Assembly: GCA_017512555.1 (NCBI GenBank)
Contig: JAFWFE010000036.1
Span: 1-64,000 of the forward strand
DNA: 64,000 bases
Source of the DNA: Solobacterium sp.
Lineage (GTDB): Bacteria; Bacillota_I; Bacilli_A; Erysipelotrichales; Erysipelotrichaceae
Direction of reading: 5' to 3'
How positions within the stretch are numbered: position 1 is the stretch's first letter; each line of letters starts with the position of its first letter. Position numbers and translations under genes: made by a program. Shown here in pieces: positions 32,182 through 40,504 of the stretch. The notes beneath the pieces were generated by a model, which was given only the letters and a program-made list of their open reading frames with translations, had not been told where the DNA came from and made no database searches.

Positions 32182-33171
32182 ATGAAGACAATACATGTAG
32201 TGGCTGCGATCATTGTCCATGGCGATCAGGTCTTTGCGACACAGCGGGGTTACGGAGACTGGAAGGATTACTGGGAATTTCCCGGTGGTAAGATCGAAGC
32301 CGGTGAGACCCCGGAAGAAGCTCTGCGCCGGGAGATCCGGGAAGAACTGGATACAGAGATCACTGTCAGAGAAAAACTGACAACTGTAGAATATGATTAC
32401 CCGGAGTTTCACCTGACGATGGAATGTTATCTCGCAGAGGTGAAAGAAGGGAGTCTTGTATTAAAGGAGCATGAGGCTGCCCGCTGGCTCAGAAAGGATG
32501 AACTGGACAGTGTACAGTGGCTTCCGGCAGATCAGACAATGATTGAATTACTGCGTAACAGGAGAAATAGTATGAATACAGCGAAGATGAAATGGACAAG
32601 AGAACCAGAGAATTATCTGGTCCAGCCTGACCGTATAGAGATCACAACCATGCCTCATACAGATCTGTGGCAGCGTACATACTATCATTTCCGTAATGAC
32701 AATGCGCCGGTACTCCAGATAGAAACGGAAAATCAGTACTTCTCCTTTACGGTGAAAACAGATTTTACCGAGAGTCATCATCGGTTTGACCAGTGCGGGA
32801 TTGTCATGTACCTGGATAGTGAAAACTGGCTTAAAGCATCCGTGGAATACGAAAATGAATCATTCCAACATCTGGGTTCTGTCGTCACAAATCACGGATA
32901 TTCCGACTGGGCAACGACCGCAATTCCGGCGGATGTAAAGATGATGTGGTACCGTTTCAGCCGGAGGGAAGATGATTACTGCATTGAGTGTTCACAGGAT
33001 GGTGAGAATTTCACCCAGATGCGTGTCTGCCACATGTGGGAAGGTTCCGGAAAGATCAGCTTTGGTATCTATGCCTGCAGTCCGGAAGATTCTCAATTCA
33101 AGGCTGTATTCACGGAGATGAAGATCACGGAATGTATGTGGAAAGCCCATGATGGTCAGCAGCCGGATTAA
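32182..33171 (+). CDS. NUDIX (MutT-like) hydrolase fused to a DUF1349 domain
   Basis: One frame (330 codons from 32182; in-frame ATGs also at 32164 and 32167) encodes a complete MutT-type NUDIX domain: HVVAAIIVHGDQVFATQR and the Nudix box GGKIEAGETPEEALRREIREEL. At codon 131 a DUF1349 domain begins (MNTAKMKWTREPENY; concanavalin-like, ending FGIYACSPEDSQFKAVFTEMKI). The junction holds AGGAG (32560-32564) seven bases before ATG (32572), so the second domain may also be translated separately. MutT proteins sanitise oxidised nucleotides; DUF1349 proteins are thought to bind carbohydrate. The start site is uncertain because no strong ribosome site is visible. Confidence 0.85.
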   Translation: MKTIHVVAAIIVHGDQVFATQRGYGDWKDYWEFPGGKIEAGETPEEALRREIREELDTEITVREKLTTVEYDYPEFHLTMECYLAEVKEGSLVLKEHEAARWLRKDELDSVQWLPADQTMIELLRNRRNSMNTAKMKWTREPENYLVQPDRIEITTMPHTDLWQRTYYHFRNDNAPVLQIETENQYFSFTVKTDFTESHHRFDQCGIVMYLDSENWLKASVEYENESFQHLGSVVTNHGYSDWATTAIPADVKMMWYRFSRREDDYCIECSQDGENFTQMRVCHMWEGSGKISFGIYACSPEDSQFKAVFTEMKITECMWKAHDGQQPD

Positions 33172-33197
33172 TCTCTGTCTGATCAAGAGGAAAGTGT

Positions 33198-33803
33198 ATG
33201 CTGATATCTGAACTGACAAAAGAAAATCTGACTGACGAAGTCATCGGCAAGGTTTTGTTTACGGGACTGGAAGATACCGGTGAGAAGGTGGATTGTATTA
33301 TCGTTCTGGGAAGTAGAAAAGCATCTGTATACAGAGTGCCGGTTGCCGTAAAGGCATATCAAGATCACCGTTCAGACAAGATCATCATGTGCGGAGGAAA
33401 AGTCCGGGATTTTCCGGAAGGTCCAATGAGTGAAGCACAGAATATGCGTAACTGCGCAGAAAGTCTTGGGGTAAAGAGTGAAGATATTCTCATGGATGAG
33501 TACTCCATGAATACCGTGGAGAATATCCTTCAGGCACTGGTACTGTTACAGCGAAACTTCGGACTGAACCAGGTACACAAAGTGCTGCTGGTTACGGTTT
33601 CGTACCATATGAGAAGAAGTCTCTGTATCGCGGAATACTTGTTTCCTGCACACATTCAGGTAATTCCATGTCCGGCAGAAGATATCCATACCAGGAAAGA
33701 TAACTGGATGAACAACCCTGAAGGAAGAGACAGGGCATTAACTGAGGTAAACAAGATCATTCTGTCGGTGAAGAATGGTCTGTTCCCGGATTTTGAACTA
33801 TAA
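33198..33803 (+). CDS. YdcF family (DUF218) protein
   Basis: A 201-residue protein of the YdcF/ElyC/SanA family: CIIVLGSRKASVYR, IIMCGGKV, MDEYSMNTVENI and LLVTVSYHMRRSL. There is no signal peptide or membrane helix, so it is a cytoplasmic version, unlike SanA/ElyC of enterobacteria. AAGAGGAAAG precedes ATG. It follows the NUDIX fusion by 26 bases and shares the terminator at 33836. Confidence 0.85.
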   Translation: MLISELTKENLTDEVIGKVLFTGLEDTGEKVDCIIVLGSRKASVYRVPVAVKAYQDHRSDKIIMCGGKVRDFPEGPMSEAQNMRNCAESLGVKSEDILMDEYSMNTVENILQALVLLQRNFGLNQVHKVLLVTVSYHMRRSLCIAEYLFPAHIQVIPCPAEDIHTRKDNWMNNPEGRDRALTEVNKIILSVKNGLFPDFEL

Positions 33804-33835
33804 TACCAGTTCATCACAAATCACAGATTGTACAA

Positions 33836-33873
33836 AAAACCGGAGTGTGTGTATATTACAAAGCTCCGGTTTT
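33836..33873. terminator. Bidirectional terminator
   Basis: AAAACCGGAG (33836-33845) and CTCCGGTTTT (33864-33873) form a perfect stem with A and T arms; it serves the YdcF gene and the convergent RlmCD-type gene. Confidence 0.85.
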
Positions 33874-35176
33874 ACATTTTGGATAATACTACAATGGTCT
33901 CGATATGCTGTGTGGAAGGAAATAAATCATAGGGGATGATCGTCAGGATATGATACTTCCGCTTTAACTGATTCAGGTTCTTTGCCAGGGTAGCAGGGTT
34001 GCAGGAAATATAGACGATCCGCTTAGGCATCTTTTCCAGAATTGCCCGCATCATTTCTTCCGATAAGCCGGAACGGGGAGGATCGACAAGCAGACAGCCG
34101 ACATCTTCCTTGATCTCGGTCAGGCCTTTTGCGGCATCCTCACAGATAAAGCGTGCTTTGTCCTGGATACCGTTTTGTTCAGCGTTGTGTCTGGCATATT
34201 CCACTGCTGCCGGGACATTCTCTATGCCGATGATTCTCTTTGCCTTTGAGGCTGCCATCAGAGACATCGCTCCGACACCACAGTACGCTTCCACAAGCAG
34301 ATCACAGGGATCGATCTTACTGACTGCCATGGTGTATAGACGCTCTGCCTGTTCGATATTCAGTTGGAAGAATGCATCCGGAGGAAGATTCAGGGTGATA
34401 CCACAGATCTCTATGGTTATCGACGCAGTACCGTACAATAAACGGGGAACCGAACCGATCGCTGAACGGGTATTCTTCTGCTGGTTGATACTCTGGAAGA
34501 TACCGGTTATTCCGGGCAGGGAAGATAATTCTTTAACCAGTGCTTCAGGAATCGTTTCCTTGCCTGTCACGAGCGTACATTGGGTCTGTTTCTGAATCGT
34601 ACGGATGATCAGGAACCGCAGTCCCTGACGTGTTTTAGACGTATATACGGGATACTTGTGGTGATTCAGGACCGCCAGGATCTGTCTGCGTTTTTCTTCC
34701 AGTTCCGGGGTGTGGATCGGACAATGATCTACCGCGATAAAACGATTGGAATTACGCGCGTACATGCCTGTACAAAGTTTTCCGTCTACCTCTGCGATTG
34801 GAAGTTTGCAGGCACTGCGGTAGCCGTAACTACGTGTATCTCCGTGCATCTTACGGACATGCAGAGACTTGATTCCGGCATATCTGTATAATGTCTCCCG
34901 CAGGATCTCCAGCTTGTTTTCTTCCTGTGCAGAGTGTTCCATGCATAGTAACGGACAACTTCCGCATTCCTGCTGATACGGGCATACGGATTTGATCCTG
35001 TGTTCACTGGATGTAATACGCTTGATCAACTTTGCGTAGGCATAGTTGGGCTTCTGTTCGGTAATTTCGATCTCTGCGGTTTCCCCGGGATAGACATCAT
35101 CACAAAATACCGGTTTTTTCTGCAGAAAACCGATTCCCTCACCATTGATTCCCATTTTCTTGAATTCCAGTTTCAT
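33872..35176 (-). CDS. 23S rRNA (uracil-C5)-methyltransferase, RlmCD/RumA type
   Basis: A 434-residue TrmA/RumA-family enzyme that makes 5-methyluridine in 23S rRNA. An N-terminal TRAM domain (MKLEFKKMGINGEGIGFL) is followed by iron-sulfur cysteines (CPYQQECGSCPLLC), the methylase domain (LVEAYCGVGAMSLMAA), VDPPRSGL, and the catalytic Cys in YISCNPATLAKNL. The end DLFPSTQHIETIVVL is typical. It begins three bases after the DHHW gene, with GAGG before ATG, so it is the last gene of that operon. Confidence 0.93.
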   Translation of the reverse strand: MKLEFKKMGINGEGIGFLQKKPVFCDDVYPGETAEIEITEQKPNYAYAKLIKRITSSEHRIKSVCPYQQECGSCPLLCMEHSAQEENKLEILRETLYRYAGIKSLHVRKMHGDTRSYGYRSACKLPIAEVDGKLCTGMYARNSNRFIAVDHCPIHTPELEEKRRQILAVLNHHKYPVYTSKTRQGLRFLIIRTIQKQTQCTLVTGKETIPEALVKELSSLPGITGIFQSINQQKNTRSAIGSVPRLLYGTASITIEICGITLNLPPDAFFQLNIEQAERLYTMAVSKIDPCDLLVEAYCGVGAMSLMAASKAKRIIGIENVPAAVEYARHNAEQNGIQDKARFICEDAAKGLTEIKEDVGCLLVDPPRSGLSEEMMRAILEKMPKRIVYISCNPATLAKNLNQLKRKYHILTIIPYDLFPSTQHIETIVVLSKM

Positions 35177-35178
35177 GA

Positions 35179-36276
35179 TTACCTCAGGAAAGTCAGATAC
35201 GGATCTTCCGTGAAATTATCCAGGCTGTAGATGAAATAAACATCGGTATCCGGTTCAATCAGTTCAGATACGGGATCCCGGTAATACCGCAGGTCGACCA
35301 TCTCAATCTGTTCATATTCATAAGCGAGATAGGGGACCAGGATATGCGCGTAGGAGTCTTTAATAATCACGGCTTTTTTGTGATTCTTCAGATCTGTCTG
35401 GATCTTGACATAGGGGTGATTCCCATCCAGGTAATACATATACTGGTCTTTTTCCTCTAAACGCTGATCACTGTAGAGAGAATCAGACTCATGGTCATCA
35501 AACTGTACGGTTACCTGGATCTCCGGGTCATGGTGGTAGCGGTATACCGGATCACCATCATGCCAGAAATACCCGGAACGAGAGTATAGTGTACCTTTGA
35601 AATGATCACTGACCTGTTCATAGGTGAACGATTCCGGTTCCTTGTCCAGAACTGTGTGACAGATCTCCTGATAGGCGAGATACGCGCCTTTTTCGTTCCA
35701 GTGATGGTCGGTATGGAAATACAGGTCATCCCGCGCATCCATCACCGATGTAAGGTCAATAAACTTCTGTGTACCTGCCTGGTCTTGTAAATCATGGATC
35801 AGTGCTGTCTGATCCAGATTCCAGGAACCTGCCGGAAGTACTTGTTTTTCCATGTCTGCTGCTGTAGGTACGATCAGGATATTACTCTGATGATCTATGG
35901 AGTCACAGAATTCCGTGATGGATTTCATGTTCTGGTTCAGGATCTTCTCGTTATAGGTCTGGAATCTGCGGATGAGATGTTCCTTCGCAAGATAGACATC
36001 ATTATTCCTGGTTGTGCCGGTAGATAATACAGACAAAGCTTTTAACTCGATCCAGAGATCTCTGCCGATAAAGTGATCACTGAACCATGATTCAAACTGA
36101 TCGTCGAATTTACCTCCGAAGACATTGGAAGGTGACAGGGAAGGGAACTCCGCAAGATACCGGTTCTCGTTCTCCGAGTAAGTCTTCTTCGGCCAGAAAC
36201 AGTTAAAAACCGTAAGTACCACAAGATAACTTACAAAGATCAGGATCGTCAGTTTTTGTATACGTTTTGTCTTCAT
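35179..36276 (-). CDS. DHHW family (AlgX/SGNH-like) extracytoplasmic protein
   Basis: A 365-residue protein with an N-terminal membrane helix (about 9-27) and an extracellular domain. TDHHWNEKGAYLAY is the DHHW signature carrying the catalytic Asp-His of the AlgX/AlgJ SGNH-like family, and VIIKDSYAH holds the Ser. In such pairs the membrane O-acyltransferase and this protein together acetylate an exported polymer. It directly follows the MBOAT gene, one base apart. Confidence 0.88.
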   Translation of the reverse strand: MKTKRIQKLTILIFVSYLVVLTVFNCFWPKKTYSENENRYLAEFPSLSPSNVFGGKFDDQFESWFSDHFIGRDLWIELKALSVLSTGTTRNNDVYLAKEHLIRRFQTYNEKILNQNMKSITEFCDSIDHQSNILIVPTAADMEKQVLPAGSWNLDQTALIHDLQDQAGTQKFIDLTSVMDARDDLYFHTDHHWNEKGAYLAYQEICHTVLDKEPESFTYEQVSDHFKGTLYSRSGYFWHDGDPVYRYHHDPEIQVTVQFDDHESDSLYSDQRLEEKDQYMYYLDGNHPYVKIQTDLKNHKKAVIIKDSYAHILVPYLAYEYEQIEMVDLRYYRDPVSELIEPDTDVYFIYSLDNFTEDPYLTFLR

Positions 36277-36277
36277 A

Positions 36278-37672
36278 TCAGAACCGGAAATATAAGAAAG
36301 GATTGTACGAAGCGTCTACGATGAATGCCGTACAGACAAGCAGACAGAGTACCGCCAGCACCGGCGCAGCCCATGCCAGTTTCTTATTCTGCAGAATATT
36401 CAGTTTATCTTTGAATAACGGTGTGGAAGAGACCGCGCACAATACAAATAACACGATATAATTACGCAGATAATCCAGGGTCAGCCCGTTGAATACCGGG
36501 GCATTTCCGAACATCACACCAAGATAACGCAGACCGGCGGAGAAATCGGTAAACGCGAAGAAGACCCAGGCAATCAGGACAATGAACATGGTATAGATAT
36601 GCGTGATCCAGGCAGGACATTTCTTTAACAGATCCAGCAGGAATAACTTCTCCAGAATCAGGATCACACCGTAAAATACACCCCAGAAGATGAAATTCCA
36701 GGAAGCTCCGTGCCAGAGACCCGTCAGCATCCATACGATCAGAATATTCAGGATCTGCCGTTTCAGACCCTTACGGTTGCCTCCCAGAGGAATGTAGACA
36801 TAATCACGGAACCAGAAGGACAGAGACATATGCCAGCGTCTCCAGAACTCTGTGACAGAGCGGGAGATATACGGATACTGGAAGTTCTCCAGGAAGTCGA
36901 AACCAAGCATTTTCCCAAGACCGATTGCCATGTCAGAGTATCCGCTGAAGTCAAAATAGATCTGGAACGCAAAGGCCAGGATACCAAGCCATGCCAGGAT
37001 AACCGATTGGCTGCCTTGAGGAAGGGCAGAGATCTCATCGTGAATCAGACCAATCTGGTTGGCCAGAAGTACTTTCTTGGCCAGACCACACAGGAAACGC
37101 ATCACACCCTGAAAGAAAGAATCCCGGGTGATCTTCCGCTCATTGAGCTGTTTCGCAATATCGGTATATCGGACGATGGGACCGGCAATCAGCTGCGGGA
37201 ACATCGTCACATAAGCACCGAAGCTGACGATACTCTTCTGGGGATCTGTCTCCTTACGGTACAGATCAATCGGGTAGGACATGGTCTGGAAGGTATAGAA
37301 GCTGATACCGATTGGTAAAGCTAACCGCAACGGATGTATTGCGCGCAGTCCGAGATGATTCAGATTTACCGCAAGAAAATCCCAGTACTTGAAGAAACCA
37401 AGCAATAACAGGTTAAAGATGATACACAAGGTAAGATATCTGCGGGATCTTTTTCTATCCGTATCCCGGTAACGGCTGATAAAGTTACCGAAGATCCAGT
37501 TGATGATGATGGAAAATACCATGATCACCACGTATACCGGTTCACCCCAGCCGTAGAAGAAAAGACTTACAAGTAATAATACGAGATTCCGGAAAGCAAC
37601 CGGAACCAGAAAATAGACCAGTAATACTACCGGCAGATAGGCAAACAGGAACGTCAGACTGCTGAATACCAT
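36278..37672 (-). CDS. MBOAT family membrane O-acyltransferase (AlgI-like)
   Basis: A 464-residue protein with many hydrophobic helices. FFYGWGEPVYV at the start, FQTMSYPIDLYR, and the active-site His in LTGLWHGASWNFIFWG mark the AlgI/DltB-like acyltransferases that pass acyl groups across the membrane to a cell-envelope polymer. First gene of an operon with DHHW and RlmCD genes. TATAAT (37682-37687) lies nine bases before ATG, giving a leader of only a few bases. Confidence 0.92.
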   Translation of the reverse strand: MVFSSLTFLFAYLPVVLLVYFLVPVAFRNLVLLLVSLFFYGWGEPVYVVIMVFSIIINWIFGNFISRYRDTDRKRSRRYLTLCIIFNLLLLGFFKYWDFLAVNLNHLGLRAIHPLRLALPIGISFYTFQTMSYPIDLYRKETDPQKSIVSFGAYVTMFPQLIAGPIVRYTDIAKQLNERKITRDSFFQGVMRFLCGLAKKVLLANQIGLIHDEISALPQGSQSVILAWLGILAFAFQIYFDFSGYSDMAIGLGKMLGFDFLENFQYPYISRSVTEFWRRWHMSLSFWFRDYVYIPLGGNRKGLKRQILNILIVWMLTGLWHGASWNFIFWGVFYGVILILEKLFLLDLLKKCPAWITHIYTMFIVLIAWVFFAFTDFSAGLRYLGVMFGNAPVFNGLTLDYLRNYIVLFVLCAVSSTPLFKDKLNILQNKKLAWAAPVLAVLCLLVCTAFIVDASYNPFLYFRF

Positions 37673-37681
37673 AACTCAATC

Positions 37682-37727
37682 ATTATACAAGAATCTTCTC
37701 TGTTCGTGTGCAATTTCATGGTAATAT
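37682..37727. promoter_or_regulatory. Divergent -10 elements for the MBOAT operon and the RlmI-type gene
   Basis: Minus strand TATAAT at 37687-37682, nine bases before ATG. Plus strand TGG plus TAATAT (37722-37727), seven bases before ATG at 37735. The two start codons are 62 bases apart and no Shine-Dalgarno is obvious on either side. Confidence 0.65.
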
Positions 37728-37734
37728 TACAGGG

Positions 37735-38955
37735 ATGAAAACGAAAAGAAATTTTACCCGCGCAGAAGTCACCAGAAAACAGGAAAAACGGATCCGTGAG
37801 GGTCATCCGTGGATCTATGAAGATGAGATCACGCAGATGGATATACCGGAAGAAAACGGATGTTTTGTGGATGTTTTCAGCAGTAAAGGGACATATCTCG
37901 GCACCGGGATGTACAGTGAACACTCTAAGATACGTATACGTCTGTTAGGTAATAACGCCAATGAACAGTACGATGACGCGTTTTTCCTGCGCCGGCTGAA
38001 GTATGCCGTGGAATACCGCATGGATGTGATGGGAGAGGATTTTGCGAACTGCCGTCTGATCCATGGGGAAGCGGACGGAATGCCGGGAGTAACTGTCGAT
38101 AAATACGGACCGGTACTGGTCAGTGAGATCTCGACGTACGGTATGGATATACGCAAGGATCTGCTGTACCGGGGACTGAAAGACCTGCTGGCAGAGAAGG
38201 GGTATACCGTCAGTGGTATCTATGAACGCAGTGACAGTGAATTACGGACCAAGGAGGGACTGGCCAAGGTAACCGGATGGGTAACGGAATATACGGAAAA
38301 GGAGATCCCGGTACTGGAGATCAATGAAAACGGGATCCTCTACGATGTAGATATTATCAACGGACAGAAAACCGGGTTCTTCCTGGACCAGAAGTATAAC
38401 CGTCTGTCGGTAAGAAAGCTTGCGGCCGGAAAGAATGTGCTGGACTGCTGTACCCATACCGGGTCATTTGCCATCAATGCGGCATACGGCAAGGCTGTGC
38501 AGGTCACAGCCCTGGATGTTTCGGAAACAGCCCTGGAGATGGCGCGTAAGAATGCCTGTAAGAATCATCTGGAAGAGAAGATACACTTTGTCCAGGCAGA
38601 CGTATTTGAGTACCTGGAAGAGTGTCTTCGCAGTCATACACGTTATGATTTTATCGTCCTGGATCCTCCTGCCTTCACTAAGAGCCGCAGTACGGTACGC
38701 AACGCATCTCACGGCTATGAACGGATCAATACGCTGGCCATGCGTATTCTGCCCCGGGGAGGATATCTTGCGACTTGTTCCTGTTCGCATTTTATGAGTA
38801 CGGAAATGTTCCGCGAGATGCTTGCGGAATCTGCCCGCAAAGCCGGTGTAACCATCCACATCATTGAAGAAAATCATGCGTCCCCGGATCATCCGAGACT
38901 GATGAATGTACCCGAAACAGATTACCTGAAATTCTTTTTAATACAGGTAATCTGA
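37735..38955 (+). CDS. RlmI/RlmK-type 23S rRNA (cytosine-C5)-methyltransferase
   Basis: A class I SAM methyltransferase of 406 residues. The N-terminal PUA-like domain has EGHPWIYEDEI; then the EEHD-like central region and the catalytic domain with DCCTHTGSFAINAA, FIVLDPPAFTKSR and TCSCSHFMS (catalytic Cys). The start at 37735 fits the family (MKTKRNFTRAEV); an ATG at 37708 precedes the -10. Predicted leaderless. Exact rRNA position unknown. Confidence 0.9.
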   Translation: MKTKRNFTRAEVTRKQEKRIREGHPWIYEDEITQMDIPEENGCFVDVFSSKGTYLGTGMYSEHSKIRIRLLGNNANEQYDDAFFLRRLKYAVEYRMDVMGEDFANCRLIHGEADGMPGVTVDKYGPVLVSEISTYGMDIRKDLLYRGLKDLLAEKGYTVSGIYERSDSELRTKEGLAKVTGWVTEYTEKEIPVLEINENGILYDVDIINGQKTGFFLDQKYNRLSVRKLAAGKNVLDCCTHTGSFAINAAYGKAVQVTALDVSETALEMARKNACKNHLEEKIHFVQADVFEYLEECLRSHTRYDFIVLDPPAFTKSRSTVRNASHGYERINTLAMRILPRGGYLATCSCSHFMSTEMFREMLAESARKAGVTIHIIEENHASPDHPRLMNVPETDYLKFFLIQVI

Positions 38956-39028
38956 GAAAAAAGTTCAGGATTACGAGAACAGTGATTACCCAAAAAATGT
39001 TATAATTATCTCATAGAGAGGTTATAGC

Positions 39029-39529
39029 ATGTATAAAATAGATGATGTGGTTGTTTACAAACGCACAGTCTGTAGAGTGCAGGACAGAGTGAAGAGCGGC
39101 TTCACCGGCGAAGACTGCTATATCCTTGTCCCGTACAATGATGATACCGGCAGTACCAGAATGCAGGTACCGGTATCCAATAAAGCTGGGCATCTCCGTG
39201 ATCTGATCACCAAGGAAGAACTTCGTGATCTTCTTCGTAATTCAGATAAGATAAAGACGCTTGCGGATAAACAGGCGAATATGAAGAGCCAGTATGTGAC
39301 TCTCCTGAAAAGCGACAGCCTGGATGATTTGATCTGCATCATCAAGACATCGTATCAGCGTAACAAAGTCAGAAGGGAAAACAACAAGAAATTAGCCGCT
39401 ATTGATGGTGAGTATCTGAAAAAAGCAGAAGATTATCTGTTTACGGAAATGTCTGTCGCAACCGGCATGTCCTATGAGGAATGCAGACAATACTTTGCGG
39501 ATGAATTAAACAAACTGGAGAATCAGTAA
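39029..39529 (+). CDS. CarD family transcriptional regulator
   Basis: A 166-residue CarD/CdnL-like protein. The N-terminal RNA-polymerase-interacting Tudor-like domain reads MYKIDDVVVYKRTVCRVQDR...YILVPYNDDTGSTRMQVPV; a helical C-terminal domain follows (QYVTLLKSDSLDDLICIIKTSYQ, then MSVATGMSYEEC). Such proteins bind RNA polymerase beta and stabilise open complexes at promoters. GAGAGG precedes ATG, with TATAAT at about 39001. In a genome apparently rich in extended -10 promoters without good -35 elements, such a factor could matter; that link is inference. Confidence 0.9.
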   Translation: MYKIDDVVVYKRTVCRVQDRVKSGFTGEDCYILVPYNDDTGSTRMQVPVSNKAGHLRDLITKEELRDLLRNSDKIKTLADKQANMKSQYVTLLKSDSLDDLICIIKTSYQRNKVRRENNKKLAAIDGEYLKKAEDYLFTEMSVATGMSYEECRQYFADELNKLENQ

Positions 39530-39530
39530 G

Positions 39531-39553
39531 AAAGATCTGTATAGATCTTTTTG
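39531..39553 (+). terminator. Terminator of the CarD gene
   Basis: AAAGATCT (39531-39538) and AGATCTTT (39543-39550) with a GTAT loop, then T residues. A second palindrome, GTACAGCTGTAC, follows near 39567-39578. Confidence 0.8.
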
Positions 39554-39628
39554 TTTATCAGCGGCTGTACAGCTGTACGGTCTTTTTGTAATTCTGTGAT
39601 AATATAGAGATACAAACGGAGAAATAGT

Positions 39629-40504
39629 ATGACAACGATGCAGAAACTGTTTGAACAGGACAAAGAGAAATTCCTGACAAACATCCAAGATGAACATCAT
39701 CCGGAAGCCCTGGTCAAAGCTCTGGACTCCGAATTAAGCAGAATCCTTTTTCTGTACAATGAAGCAGAAGAAAGTGATCGTGTAAAAGCTGCGGCTTACA
39801 GTATCATGCAGAGTATACGTTCCGGGATCAGTCTGCTGGACTGTATCCGTGATACCAAGGTATATTCCCGGCAGAACCTTCAGAATGACGGTAAACAGAA
39901 AAGGAGATCACCGAAGTTCTTTATCGCGTTGATTGCGGGAATCTTGTGTATCTGCGCAGCTTGTCTGGTCTTGTTTATGTCTGCCGGTACATTGCAGGTT
40001 CCTGTTCAGATGACTGCTGTACTAGGCGTGATTGCGGCAGGGGCGGTATGTCTGTTCCTGGCTGGTGTCTTCCTGAATTCCCGCGGAATTACCCGGAATA
40101 TGCAGTTTGAGGCAGAGGTAATCTATGACCCGCAGAAAATTTATAGAAATGTATTCGGCATGTTGATCACGGTAGATCAGATGCTGGAGAATACGCGGAG
40201 TGAGGAGACGATTGACCGTCGCCATGCCCTGGAAGAGGAGAAGGATAAGATCAACCAGAAGGAACTGAACTTCCTCTGTCAGCTTCTGGAAGATGCCTAT
40301 ACGCATAAAGATACAGACTATGGCAGGGAAACCATCTCTCATATCAAGTATTACCTTCACGGCAGACATATCGATGCTCTTGATTATACGGATGAAGATG
40401 CGGTGTGGTTTGATCTTCTGCCCGGCAGCGGCGGTACACTACGTCCTGCGCTTGCCATGGATGGATTACTGTTGAAGAAAGGACTGGCTTCGGGAGGTAA
40501 ATAA
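39629..40504 (+). CDS. Membrane protein, partner of the Hsp70-like ATPase
   Basis: A 291-residue protein I do not recognise. Residues 1-90 are helical and soluble. Two membrane helices follow (about 96-116 and 128-150: FFIALIAGILCICAACLVLF and VLGVIAAGAVCLFLAGVFL). A second helical soluble region contains a charged coiled-coil stretch (SEETIDRRHALEEEKDKINQ). Both soluble parts probably face the cytoplasm. GGAGAAATAG precedes ATG. Its stop overlaps the Hsp70-like start by one base, indicating that the two are made together and probably interact. Confidence 0.75.
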   Translation: MTTMQKLFEQDKEKFLTNIQDEHHPEALVKALDSELSRILFLYNEAEESDRVKAAAYSIMQSIRSGISLLDCIRDTKVYSRQNLQNDGKQKRRSPKFFIALIAGILCICAACLVLFMSAGTLQVPVQMTAVLGVIAAGAVCLFLAGVFLNSRGITRNMQFEAEVIYDPQKIYRNVFGMLITVDQMLENTRSEETIDRRHALEEEKDKINQKELNFLCQLLEDAYTHKDTDYGRETISHIKYYLHGRHIDALDYTDEDAVWFDLLPGSGGTLRPALAMDGLLLKKGLASGGK

